A stretch of DNA of 64,000 nt, from contig NZ_JAGEKP010000013.1 of the NCBI RefSeq assembly GCF_017565305.1, forward strand, positions 1 to 64,000, in the 5' to 3' direction. The translations under genes and the position numbers were made by a program. Source of the DNA: Leifsonia sp. TF02-11. Its GTDB lineage: Bacteria; Actinomycetota; Actinomycetes; Actinomycetales; Microbacteriaceae. The notes beneath the pieces were generated by a model. That model was not told where the DNA came from, made no database searches, and saw nothing but the letters and a program-made list of their open reading frames with translations. Shown here in pieces: positions 34,256 to 42,274 of this stretch; the stretch's first letter is position 1, and the number at the start of each line of letters is the position of its first letter.

Positions 34256-35038
34256 TCAGCGGCCTCGCCGGTGCGTCGACGGCGGCATCGTCGGCAACGG
34301 CGTCGACAACTCGTCCAGCGCCGGCGCGAGACGGGCGGCCCGGTGCGCATCCCGCTGCTCGATCTCGTCGAAGAGCAGCCGCACGAGCGCGCACCGGCTC
34401 GCGTCGAGTTCCGTGCGGCTCACGCGTGCCGCTCTGCTGCGATCGAGCCTCGAAAGGTCCTCGCTGGAGAGGCCGTCGACGCCGCGGCCGTGCCAGGAGG
34501 GAAGACCGCTGCGGACGCACATCAGGGTGCCGACCTCCTCGCGCAGCTGATCGAGCATCGTCGTTGCCTGCCAGAGCCGACCGCGGGCGATCGCGGACCG
34601 GGCGTGGAGGGCGAGCAGCCAGGCTGTCCCGATCGTGCGCGCGAGGTCGGGAGCGCCCGCCTCTACCGGCTCCTGCGGTGTTCCGAAGAGCAGCCGGAAG
34701 GGCTCCCCGGTCGAACGGAATCGATCGAACGGCCAGAACGACAGATCCACCTGCAGCGAGGACTCGAGGAGGAAGACCCGGTACCGGACGCCGCCGGAGA
34801 CCACGTCGGCTGTGTCCGCGACCGGGCTGATCCCGCCGAGGAGGGCGGTCCACTCGCGTACGACAGCCGGCTCGTCGGCGCCGTCGGCGAGCTGCAGCGC
34901 GAGGTCGATGTCCGACCACTCGTCTTCGGCGTCGCGCGCGGCGGAGCCCACCAGGGCGGCACCCACGACGGCCGGGTCGCGTCTCGCCGCCTCGACCAGC
35001 GCTGCCCGGATTCCTTCGCGTTCGGCAGTCGTGAACAT
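34256..35038 (-). CDS. Nucleotidyltransferase-domain protein
   Basis: A 260-residue protein with the minimal nucleotidyltransferase motif GSAARDAEDEWSDIDLALQL (about residues 31-50), where the two Asp residues of SDIDL bind metal. The rest is helical. It could be an aminoglycoside or other small-molecule nucleotidyltransferase, but no substrate domain was recognised. ATG 35038 (MFTTAEREGIRAAL) is preferred over a TTG slightly upstream. It lies 24 bp downstream of the SRPBCC gene on the same strand. Confidence 0.72.
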   Translation of the reverse strand: MFTTAEREGIRAALVEAARRDPAVVGAALVGSAARDAEDEWSDIDLALQLADGADEPAVVREWTALLGGISPVADTADVVSGGVRYRVFLLESSLQVDLSFWPFDRFRSTGEPFRLLFGTPQEPVEAGAPDLARTIGTAWLLALHARSAIARGRLWQATTMLDQLREEVGTLMCVRSGLPSWHGRGVDGLSSEDLSRLDRSRAARVSRTELDASRCALVRLLFDEIEQRDAHRAARLAPALDELSTPLPTMPPSTHRRGR

Positions 35039-35062
35039 GGTCCGAGTCAAGCGCAGGAACGC

Positions 35063-35521
35063 TCAACCCACCAGTCGGGCCAGATTCTCCAGCTCGTTCG
35101 CCCGCCCAGCGAGGAGCCGCTCGGTCCAGACCTCGTCGTGCAACTCCTCCACCTGCATGACGACACGCGTGCCCTCGGCAGCCGGCTGGAGGTCGACGAC
35201 GGTGAGCTGCTCGTAGGGCTCGTGGTCGGGGACGAAATCGATGGTCGACCGGTAGGCGATCCTGCTGGTGGGCGCCAGTTCGGTGAAGATCTTGCGTGAC
35301 CGGGTACTGAGCGGCAGCCCGTTCTGCTCGAGGAACGCCACCTGCTCCGGCGCCTCCGCGGTCATCGTGTAGACGAGTTCGCCACCGGGGCGCAGGTCGA
35401 GGCTGTCGACCTCGGTGCGGAAGCCGTCGGGCGCCCACCACTGTGCGATCCCCTCCGGAGTGGTCCACAGGTTCCAGATGGTCTCGGGCTCGGCCGACAC
35501 GGTGCGTTCGATGGTCTTCAT
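35063..35521 (-). CDS. SRPBCC / AHSA1-domain protein
   Basis: A 152-residue protein with the START-like AHSA1 fold: IERTVSAEPETIWNLWTTPE, then QWWAPDGFRTEVDSLDLRPGG. The family binds hydrophobic ligands. ATG 35521 has AGGAG upstream. It is divergent from the ArsR-SRPBCC fusion, with a perfect 16-bp palindrome in the gap, so it is almost certainly controlled by that protein. The fusion partner carries a related SRPBCC domain. Confidence 0.87.
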   Translation of the reverse strand: MKTIERTVSAEPETIWNLWTTPEGIAQWWAPDGFRTEVDSLDLRPGGELVYTMTAEAPEQVAFLEQNGLPLSTRSRKIFTELAPTSRIAYRSTIDFVPDHEPYEQLTVVDLQPAAEGTRVVMQVEELHDEVWTERLLAGRANELENLARLVG

Positions 35522-35565
35522 GGTGATCTCCTGTCGTCGTCGTGATGCGTTCGGGGTCACCATAT

Positions 35566-35581
35566 ATTCGTCTAGACGAAT
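35566..35581. promoter_or_regulatory. ArsR-type operator candidate
   Basis: ATTCGTCTAGACGAAT is a perfect 16-bp palindrome in the 97-bp gap between the two divergent SRPBCC genes. Its size and placement fit an ArsR-family operator controlling both directions. Confidence 0.75.
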
Positions 35582-35618
35582 GTGTCAACTCCCGTTATTC
35601 TGCGTAAGAGGAGGCGAA

Positions 35619-36476
35619 GTGGACGCGCAGCAGGTCTTGGCGGCGATCGGCGAGCCGACGCGGTTCCGCATCGTGACGCTGCTGGCGGACGGCCCGCGCA
35701 CGGTGGGCGAGCTGACCTCGGCGCTCGGCGCCCTCCAGCCGCAGACGACGAAGCACGTACAGGCGCTGCAAGCGGCAGGGATCATCCGGGTGCAGCGCCT
35801 GGGGCGCCGCCGGCTCGCGCGCCTCGACCGCGAAGCGCTCCGCCAGGTCGCGGGCTGGTTCGACCGGCTGGCCGAGTCGACCGACGACGATCGGGCACTC
35901 GACGCGTATGCGGAGGCGGTGGCGTCGGCGGAGCGGGAGGCGACCGACGGGGGCGGCGCGTCCGTCGACTTCACGATCGTGCGCCGCATCCCAGCCTTAC
36001 GCGCGGACGTCTGGCGCGCCTGGACCGATCCGCAGGTCGCCGCCCGCTGGTGGGCGCCGCAGCACTTCACGGTGGTCCGCTGCGCGATCGAGCCGAGGCC
36101 GGGCGCGCGCGTGGAGCTGGTCCTGCGCGAGGGCGACGGGGCCGAGTACGCGGCGGCGGGAGCGGTGCGGGAGGTCGAGGCGCGGAGCCGATTGGCCTTC
36201 GACCTGTCGCCGCTGGACGCCGAGGGCCGCGTGCTCTTCCCGGTGGAGGTCGACGTGCGGCTGGAAGACGCCGGTGAGGGCGAGGGCGAGCGTGCTGACA
36301 AGCGCGCCACCATCGTGACCGTAGCGATCCGCGCGACCACGGCGGAGGCGTCGGCCGCGCCGATGCTGGCGGGGCTGGAGCCGGGATGGTCGCAGCAGCT
36401 GGAGCGGTTGGTCGGGGTGCTTGAAGCTCCCCGTGGCCGTGCCCGAGACGTACGATCCTCGCATGACCCCCACTGA
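35619..36476 (+). CDS. ArsR-type regulator fused to an SRPBCC domain
   Basis: A 285-residue protein. Residues 1-95 are a winged helix of the ArsR type (MDAQQVLAAIGEPTRFRIVT, then TVGELTSALGALQPQTTKHV); residues about 110-280 are an AHSA1-like SRPBCC domain (FTIVRRIPALRADVWRAWTD, then RWWAPQHFTVV). The metal-binding cysteines of ArsR are absent, so a ligand in the SRPBCC pocket may be the signal. GTG 35619 follows AGAGGAGG. It overlaps the DUF1801 gene by 14 bp. Confidence 0.88.
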   Translation: MDAQQVLAAIGEPTRFRIVTLLADGPRTVGELTSALGALQPQTTKHVQALQAAGIIRVQRLGRRRLARLDREALRQVAGWFDRLAESTDDDRALDAYAEAVASAEREATDGGGASVDFTIVRRIPALRADVWRAWTDPQVAARWWAPQHFTVVRCAIEPRPGARVELVLREGDGAEYAAAGAVREVEARSRLAFDLSPLDAEGRVLFPVEVDVRLEDAGEGEGERADKRATIVTVAIRATTAEASAAPMLAGLEPGWSQQLERLVGVLEAPRGRARDVRSSHDPH

Positions 36477-36906
36477 CCTCCCGCACTCGATGACCGGCCG
36501 CGCCAGCCCCGCGAAGGCCGCCGACGGCGATGCGCCCGTCTTCGCCTACATCGCGACGCTTCCGCAGCCGCAGCGCGGCATCGCCGAGGCCGTCGACGCG
36601 CTTGCGGCGCGCACCCTTCCCGGCCTCCGTCGTTCGGTCAAGTGGGGGATGTCGTACTACGGAGTCGGCGACGGCTGGTGCTTCTCGTGCGGTGCCTTCG
36701 ACGACCACGTCAAGCTCATGTTCGTCAACGGCGTGACGCTCGTCCCTGTGCCGCCGGTGACGCCGGTGGGGATGGGCAAGGCCACGCGGGGAGTCGAGCT
36801 GCAGTCCGTGGACGACCTCGACGAGCGCCAGGTCGCCGAGTGGATGCGGCAGGTGACCTCGGTGCCGGGTGTCGGCGGCAGGAAGCGGCGGCCCTCAGGG
36901 GCGTGA
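36463..36906 (+). CDS. DUF1801 protein
   Basis: A 147-residue protein with the DUF1801 core (PQRGIAEAVDALAARTLPGL, then SVKWGMSYYGVGDGWCFSC and VKLMFVNG). ATG 36463 overlaps the end of the ArsR-SRPBCC gene, so it is co-translated. DUF1801 and SRPBCC genes often occur together in actinobacteria. The biochemical role is unknown. It has a Cys pair in WCFSCGAFDDH not seen in the other DUF1801 protein at 5200. Confidence 0.75.
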   Translation: MTPTDLPHSMTGRASPAKAADGDAPVFAYIATLPQPQRGIAEAVDALAARTLPGLRRSVKWGMSYYGVGDGWCFSCGAFDDHVKLMFVNGVTLVPVPPVTPVGMGKATRGVELQSVDDLDERQVAEWMRQVTSVPGVGGRKRRPSGA

Positions 36907-36912
36907 GACGGT

Positions 36913-36929
36913 CACAACAGTTCGTTGTG
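36913..36929. promoter_or_regulatory. Inverted repeat upstream of yeiH
   Basis: CACAAC-agttc-GTTGTG forms a 17-bp inverted repeat, with a third CACAAC half-site at 36934-36939. It lies 57 bp upstream of the YeiH-type gene and could be the binding site of the YeiE-like LysR regulator encoded after it. Confidence 0.45.
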
Positions 36930-36985
36930 GCATCACAACCGCCCGCCCGTAGCGCTGCGGCAGCCGCGTCCACCAGGCTCGAAGC

Positions 36986-38023
36986 ATGCAATTCGCCCCG
37001 GCCCGTACCCTCCCGACCCGCCTCGGCGCCCGCGCGGTGGAGGTGGCCCCCGGCGTCGCCGTCACCGTCGCGATCGCCCTGGTCGCCAGCGTGGTCTCCC
37101 GGTTCGTCCCCGCGCTCGGGAGCGCCCTCCCCGCCCTCGTCATCGGCATCGTCGTCGGCGCCGTCCGCCGGCCGGGCGCCCGCACGGCTCCCGGCGTCGC
37201 GTACTCCGGCAAGTTCGTGCTGCAGCTGGCGGTCGTGCTGCTGGGCGTCCAGCTCTCCCTGTCGAGCATCCTCGTTGTCGGGGTGGAATCGCTGCCGGTG
37301 ATGCTGACGACGCTCGCCGTCTGTCTGCTGGCGGCCTGGCTGGTCGGCAAGGCGCTGCGGATCCCGCGTCGCGAGCGCACCCTCATCGGGGTGGGCACCG
37401 GGATCTGCGGGGCGTCCGCGATCGCAGCGGTGTCCCCGATCATCGGGGCCGCGAGCGCCGAGATCGCCTACGCGGTGTCGACGATCTTCCTCTTCAACGC
37501 GGTCGCCGTTCTCGTCTTCCCGCTCATCGGGCACGCACTCGGGATGACCCCCCACGCCTTCGGCCTGTTCGCCGGTACCGCGGTGAACGACACGAGCTCC
37601 GTGGTCGCGGCGGCCAGTCTGTTCGCGACCTCCGCGCTCGGGTTCGCCGTGGTCGTCAAGCTCGTGCGCACGCTCATGATCATCCCGATCAGCGTGACCC
37701 TCGCGGTCGTCGAGCACCGGAGGCGCAACGCGGGCGCGCCGCTCACGGCGCGGCGGCTGGTGGGACTGGTGCCATGGTTCCTGGTCGGCTTCCTGGTCGT
37801 CGCGGCGGCGAACTCGGTGATCCCGGTGCCGGGCGGGGTCCACGACGCCCTCGTGACGTTCAGCGTGTTCCTCGTGTCGGTCGCGCTCGCCGGAATCGGC
37901 CTGTCCACCGACATCGCGGCGATCCGGCGGGCCGGGTGGAGGCCGCTGCTGTTGGGCGGGGTGCTCTCGACACTGGTCGCCGTCACCAGCCTGGTCGTGC
38001 TCGCGCTGACCGGGCAGCTCTGA
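36986..38023 (+). CDS. yeiH: YeiH-type putative sulfate/anion exporter (UPF0324)
   Basis: A 345-residue integral membrane protein with about ten TM helices. GVGTGICGASAIAAVSPIIG and GLFAGTAVNDTSSVVAAASL are the two conserved motifs of the UPF0324/Cons_hypoth698 family, related to sulfate exporters and to YeiH of E. coli. ATG 36986 has no strong RBS. A LysR-family gene lies convergently downstream, the same partnership as yeiH-yeiE. The physiological substrate is not established. Confidence 0.85.
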   Translation: MQFAPARTLPTRLGARAVEVAPGVAVTVAIALVASVVSRFVPALGSALPALVIGIVVGAVRRPGARTAPGVAYSGKFVLQLAVVLLGVQLSLSSILVVGVESLPVMLTTLAVCLLAAWLVGKALRIPRRERTLIGVGTGICGASAIAAVSPIIGAASAEIAYAVSTIFLFNAVAVLVFPLIGHALGMTPHAFGLFAGTAVNDTSSVVAAASLFATSALGFAVVVKLVRTLMIIPISVTLAVVEHRRRNAGAPLTARRLVGLVPWFLVGFLVVAAANSVIPVPGGVHDALVTFSVFLVSVALAGIGLSTDIAAIRRAGWRPLLLGGVLSTLVAVTSLVVLALTGQL

Positions 38024-38042
38024 GGGGTGAGCGCCCCACACT

Positions 38043-38087
38043 GCCGCGCCCCACACGGCCGCGCCTCACACGGCCGCGCCTCACACC
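38043..38087. repeat. 15-bp minisatellite, three copies
   Basis: GCCGCGCCYCACACG repeats at 38043, 38058 and 38073 (last base C). It fills the gap between the convergent yeiH and LysR genes and overlaps the LysR stop codon (38081-38083). Confidence 0.85.
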
Positions 38088-38977
38088 CCCGCCCCCACCA
38101 CCTCCAGAAACCGCCGCACTGCCCCGGGCAGCCCCGCATTGTTGCGCCGCCACACCGCGGTGAGCGGCCGGATGATCCGCAGCTGACGCACCGGCACCTT
38201 CACGAGCGTCTCGGCCGCGAGCTGCTCGCGCACGGCGAGGATGCTCAGCACGGCCGGGTGGTCGCCCGCCGCCGCCGTGGCGCGGATGGCGCTCGTCGAC
38301 GACAGTTCGAGCGCCGGCCGCACGGGAGGGTGCCCGGCCGCGGCAGCGGCGCGCTCGTAGGCCAGGCGCGTCCCCGATCCGCTCTCCCTGGCCACGACGG
38401 GCGTGCGCGCCAGCTCCTCGATCGAGACGCCGCGTGCGCGCCCTGCCCACGGGTGGTCGCGCCCGACGACGACAACGAGCTCGTCGGAGCCGAAGGTGGC
38501 GTGCTCGAGGCCGGCGGGCAGTTCGGGCGTCTCGATGAACCCGACAGCGGCCGCCCCGCTGCGCACCGCAGCCGCGACGGCTTCGCTGTTCGCGGCGGTC
38601 AGCTCGATGAGCAGCTGCGGCGACTCGGCGTGCATGGCGGTGAGCCAGCGCGGCGCCAGGTTCTCGGCGATGGTCATGCTGGCCGCGATGCGGAGGCTGC
38701 CGTGCGACGACTCTCGCAACGACAGCACGCTCGCGTCGAAGCGGTCTGCGGCGTCGAGCACCTCGGCCGCCCACTCGGCGACCAGCGCGCCCGCCTCGGT
38801 GGGCCGTGTGCCGCGCGTGCTGCGCACCATCAGGGCGGTGCCGAGTTCGCGCTCCAGAGCGGAGAGCCGGGCGGATGCCGCCTGCTGGGTGAGCCCGACG
38901 GCGTGCGCCGCCTGCGAGACGCTGCCGCGCTCGACCGTCTGCACCAGCAGCCGCAGGCTCAGGATGCTCGGGGTCAT
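38081..38977 (-). CDS. LysR-family regulator, YeiE-like
   Basis: A 298-residue regulator. Residues about 4-62 are the LysR winged helix (LRLLVQTVERGSVSQAAHAV, then LTQQAASARLSALERELG), and the rest is the type 2 periplasmic-binding-like effector domain (ELVVVVGRDHPWAGR, VVARESGSGTR). It is convergent with the YeiH gene and likely regulates it. ATG 38977 is the only good start. The effector is unknown; YeiE of E. coli responds to sulfite, which is a possible analogy only. Confidence 0.88.
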   Translation of the reverse strand: MTPSILSLRLLVQTVERGSVSQAAHAVGLTQQAASARLSALERELGTALMVRSTRGTRPTEAGALVAEWAAEVLDAADRFDASVLSLRESSHGSLRIAASMTIAENLAPRWLTAMHAESPQLLIELTAANSEAVAAAVRSGAAAVGFIETPELPAGLEHATFGSDELVVVVGRDHPWAGRARGVSIEELARTPVVARESGSGTRLAYERAAAAAGHPPVRPALELSSTSAIRATAAAGDHPAVLSILAVREQLAAETLVKVPVRQLRIIRPLTAVWRRNNAGLPGAVRRFLEVVGAGV

Positions 38978-39010
38978 GCCCGACCTCCTGTTCCGCAGCT
39001 CACCACTCCT

Positions 39011-40261
39011 TCATTCTGCGGTACCGGCGGTACCGGCGCTGCCGCCGCGTTCACCGCGTGCCCGCGGCAACCGCACGACGACCTCCGCGCCGCCACCCGG
39101 TGCACCCGCCGCCGCCACCGTGCCGCCGTGCCGGTCCACGACCTCCGCGACCAGCGCCAGGCCGAGCCCGTAGTGCCGTTCGTGGCCCGCGTCGCCTGTC
39201 GCCGCCCGCGTGGAGGCGAAGCGGTCGAACGCGTGCTCCTCGTCGACGAACCCGGCACCGTCGTCGGTCACCGTCAGCGTCACCGCGTCGCGGGAGGCCG
39301 ACACGTCGACTCCGATCCGGGACGCCGCGTGGTCGAGCGCGTTGTCGACCAGCGCGACGATGAGCCGCCGCAGCGAGACCGGAGCCCCGGTGACCACCGC
39401 GTCCTGCGCCGCGCGCGTCGTGATCGCGATGCCGCGCTCGTGGGCACGCCCTTCGGCCGAGCGCGCCACCGCCGCTGCGAGTGCGCCGAGGTCGACGCCC
39501 TCCGCCGCCGCGCTCTGCCGCGGGTCTGCCGCGGTGAGGAGGTCCTCGACGATCTCGGTGAGCGCCCTGCTGTCGTCGACGATCTCGTCGAGCCCGTCGC
39601 GGATGTCCTCGGCCGACGCCGACGCGTCGCCGCCGGCGAGGCGGCGCCGCAGCAGCTGCGCTCGCGTGCTCAACAGGGTGAGCGGCGTCCGCAGCTCGTG
39701 GCCGGCGTCGGCGACGAACCGCCGCTGCAGTGCGAGCGCCTCCGACATCGGGCGCATCGAGCGGCGCGCGAGCAGGAGGCCGATGCCCGCCGCCGCGACC
39801 GCCGCGATCAGGCCGGAGACGACGAGCGCGACGATCAGCCGGTCCTGCTCCTCCTCCTGCTCGCCGAGCCCGTACGAGACCTGGACGACTTTGCCGCGAC
39901 GCACGTCGGTCTGGGTCAGGTAGCTCCGCCCGCCCGCCTGCACGGTCTCCAGCCGCGAGCCGCCGTTGCGGATGACGTCCTGCAGCGCGGTCTCGTCCGG
40001 CAGACCCCTAGGGAGCTGTGGCGAACTGTCCCTGCTGCCGTCCGGCATCACGACCGTGATCAGGAGGTCGCGGGGTGCGTCGTGCACCGAGTCGACCATC
40101 GAGGCGTCGGCCAGCGCGCGGTGCGCTGCCTCGTTCTGGCCGGTCGTGACGACGAAGTACGCGACGCCGCCGAGCACCGTGAAGAGCGCGACGATGACGA
40201 GCGCGAACTGCACCGCCAACCGGGTGGAGGCCGCCCGCAGTTCGCGCTGGTCGGCCCTCAT
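39011..40261 (-). CDS. Sensor histidine kinase of the OmpR/EnvZ type
   Basis: A 416-residue kinase: TM1 near residues 14-36, an extracellular sensor of about 110 residues (NEAAHRALADASMVDSVHDA and following), TM2 near 143-165, a HisKA domain with H-box VADAGHELRTPLTLL and a HATPase domain with N-box LIVALVDNALDHA and G-box GLGLALVAEV. ATG 40261 overlaps the response regulator stop (ATGA, 40258-40261). It is the last gene of the flavin-oxidoreductase operon, so it may sense a redox or metal signal outside the membrane. Confidence 0.9.
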   Translation of the reverse strand: MRADQRELRAASTRLAVQFALVIVALFTVLGGVAYFVVTTGQNEAAHRALADASMVDSVHDAPRDLLITVVMPDGSRDSSPQLPRGLPDETALQDVIRNGGSRLETVQAGGRSYLTQTDVRRGKVVQVSYGLGEQEEEQDRLIVALVVSGLIAAVAAAGIGLLLARRSMRPMSEALALQRRFVADAGHELRTPLTLLSTRAQLLRRRLAGGDASASAEDIRDGLDEIVDDSRALTEIVEDLLTAADPRQSAAAEGVDLGALAAAVARSAEGRAHERGIAITTRAAQDAVVTGAPVSLRRLIVALVDNALDHAASRIGVDVSASRDAVTLTVTDDGAGFVDEEHAFDRFASTRAATGDAGHERHYGLGLALVAEVVDRHGGTVAAAGAPGGGAEVVVRLPRARGERGGSAGTAGTAE

Positions 40262-40983
40262 TCCAGGCCGCCCAGGCGGTAGCCGACGCCGCGCACGGTC
40301 TCGATGAGCGCGCGCCCGAACTTCTTGCGCAGGTGGTGCACGTAGGTGTCGACCACGCCGGGGTCGTCGGCGTCCGCGAACACCTCGTCGAGCAGCACGC
40401 CGCGTGAAAAGACCTGGTCCGGTCGCCGGGCGAGCAGTTCGAGGAGGCCGGCCTCCCGGTCGGAGAGCACGGTGCGCCCGCCGCCGTCGAGTGTCACCGT
40501 GCGGCTGCCCACGTCGAGCCTTCCGCCGGGAAACCGTACCGTCGGCACGTTCGACCACGCGCGCCGGACCAGGCCGCGCACCCGCGCCAGCAGCTCGTCG
40601 ATGTCGAACGGCTTGGCGAGGTAGTCCTCGGCTCCCGCGTTCAGCCCGTCGACGCGGTCGGGTGCGGTGCCGAGCGCAGAGAGGATCAGCACGGGCGTCG
40701 TCACGCCGCTGTTGCGCAGTCCGGCCAGCACGCCGAGCCCGTCGACGGCGGGGAGGCCGCGGTCGAGCACGACCGCGTCGAACGACTCGGTGAGCCCGAG
40801 GTGCAGCGCGCGCTGGCCGTCGCGGGCGACCTCCACGTCGTACCCGTCCGAGCGCAGCAGCGTCTTGAGCATGCCCGCGAGGCGGCTGTCGTCCTCGGCG
40901 ACCAGCACACGGGGGCTTTCGGTGCGGGAGGCTGCGCTCATGCCCACAGCATAGGAGGCCGCCTCCGGAGTCTCTGCGCTCAC
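40258..40983 (-). CDS. OmpR-family response regulator
   Basis: A 241-residue regulator. The receiver domain has the acidic pair in VAEDD, the phosphoacceptor Asp in DAVVLDRGLPAVDG and Lys in YLAKPFDID. The C-terminal winged helix contains LLELLARRPDQVFSRGVLL and VDTYVHHLRKKFG. GTG 40983 overlaps the ApbE stop as GTGA; ATG 40941 would give a 227-residue protein. It is partnered by the kinase 39011-40261. Confidence 0.9.
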   Translation of the reverse strand: MSAETPEAASYAVGMSAASRTESPRVLVAEDDSRLAGMLKTLLRSDGYDVEVARDGQRALHLGLTESFDAVVLDRGLPAVDGLGVLAGLRNSGVTTPVLILSALGTAPDRVDGLNAGAEDYLAKPFDIDELLARVRGLVRRAWSNVPTVRFPGGRLDVGSRTVTLDGGGRTVLSDREAGLLELLARRPDQVFSRGVLLDEVFADADDPGVVDTYVHHLRKKFGRALIETVRGVGYRLGGLE

Positions 40984-41741
40984 TGCTCGGCGTCTTCGCG
41001 CGCGAAGGCCAGCTCGCCGACCCCGAGCAGCGTTCCGTCGGCAGCGACGGCCAGCACGGCGCGAGCGCCCTGACCGAGCGCCCAGCGCACCCCGTGCGGG
41101 CCGAGCGCGAACACGGCCGTCGCCAGCAAATCGGCCGTGGTCAGGTCGTCGGCGACGACCGTCGCGCTGCGCAGTTGCGTCGCGGGCGCCCCGGTGCGCC
41201 CGTCGACGATGTGGGCGCCGCGTTCGTAGGCGCCCGACGTCGCGACGCCGCCGTCCCTCACTTCCAGCACGGCCAGTAGGTCGTTCGCGCTGTCGGGGGA
41301 GCGCACCGCGACGTGCCAGGGCCGGCCGTCGCCCGGGCTGCCGGCGAGGGCCACGTCCCCGCCGGCGTTGAGGCAGTAGTCGTGCAGGCCGTCGTCGGCG
41401 AGCGCGTGCGCCGCCCGGTCGGCGGCCCAGCCCTTCACGACGCCGTCGAGGTCCCAGCCGCCGTCCGGCCTGCGGATGCGGAATGCGCCGCCCGAGGCCT
41501 CCGCCAGCGCCGCGCCGAGCTCCACCACCTCCCGGAAGTCGCCGCTCACCCCGTCGAGGTCGCCCCCGTGCGCGTTGACGCGGCTGAGCTCGCTGTCCGG
41601 CCGGTGGGCGCTGAAGCGTTCGTCGGCCGCCCGCAGCACGGCGAACGCGCGCTCGGCGGCCCGCGTCACGACGAGCGGGTCGCGTGCGTCGCGCACGTCG
41701 ATCGACATGGGGATGCCCATGACGGTCTCCAGGAACCTCAT
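40980..41741 (-). CDS. apbE: FAD:protein FMN transferase (ApbE)
   Basis: A 253-residue enzyme. ETVMGIPMSIDV near the start, DGVVKGWAADRAAHAL in the middle, NAGGDVAL and DLLATAVFALGP near the end match ApbE proteins, which attach FMN from FAD to a Ser/Thr of the target. The Mg-binding Asp/Thr region is at ADDLTTADLLATA. The neighbouring FMN-binding protein is the obvious substrate. ATG 41741 overlaps that gene's stop (ATGA). There is no signal peptide, whereas many ApbE proteins are exported. Confidence 0.9.
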   Translation of the reverse strand: MRFLETVMGIPMSIDVRDARDPLVVTRAAERAFAVLRAADERFSAHRPDSELSRVNAHGGDLDGVSGDFREVVELGAALAEASGGAFRIRRPDGGWDLDGVVKGWAADRAAHALADDGLHDYCLNAGGDVALAGSPGDGRPWHVAVRSPDSANDLLAVLEVRDGGVATSGAYERGAHIVDGRTGAPATQLRSATVVADDLTTADLLATAVFALGPHGVRWALGQGARAVLAVAADGTLLGVGELAFAREDAEQ

Positions 41742-42259
41742 CGCTGGTCGATCGCCGACTGCAGCGACTGGATGTAGCCCTCCGAGGTGTAGGTCGCCCC
41801 GGAGACGGTGTCGATCTGCGCCGACTGCTTCGACAGCGTCTCCTGCTGCAGGATCGGCAGCGCCTGCGAGTTGATCTCGACGTCGCGCCCGCTCTCGCTC
41901 GGGTACTGCACGGTGTCGACCGCGGTGATCGTCGTGCCCGAGAACGTCACCTTCACCTGCACCGGCCCGTACCGGGTGTCGACGGCCGAACCGGTGACGG
42001 TCTTGGTGGCCGACGCGGCGGAGGCCGCGGGAGCGGAGGCGGTCGCGCTGGGCGAAGCGGTCGCAGCCGCACTCGGCGTGCTGGTCGCGCTCGGCGATGT
42101 GGAGGTCGTCGAGCCCGACGCCGAGGTCGACACGTGCACAGAGGTCTGCGCGCTGGACGCCTGCTCGCCGACGCCGTACAGCTTGAGGCCGACGGTCGCG
42201 CCCATCGTCACGAGGATGACGGTGAAGAGGATCGTGCCCCGCCACGACTTGCTATTCAT
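41738..42259 (-). CDS. Membrane-anchored FMN-binding protein
   Basis: A 173-residue protein: an N-terminal membrane anchor (TILFTVILVTMGATVGLKLY), a 50-residue Ser/Thr/Ala linker and a C-terminal FMN-bind domain (PF04205, about residues 88-173) with VDTVSGATYTSEGY. The Thr of the SGATYT motif is the usual covalent FMN attachment site. It should sit on the outer face of the membrane and carry one electron pair between the membrane reductase upstream and an external acceptor. It is 15 bp downstream of the reductase gene. Confidence 0.9.
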   Translation of the reverse strand: MNSKSWRGTILFTVILVTMGATVGLKLYGVGEQASSAQTSVHVSTSASGSTTSTSPSATSTPSAAATASPSATASAPAASAASATKTVTGSAVDTRYGPVQVKVTFSGTTITAVDTVQYPSESGRDVEINSQALPILQQETLSKQSAQIDTVSGATYTSEGYIQSLQSAIDQR

Positions 42260-42274
42260 GAGGGCTCCGTTCGG

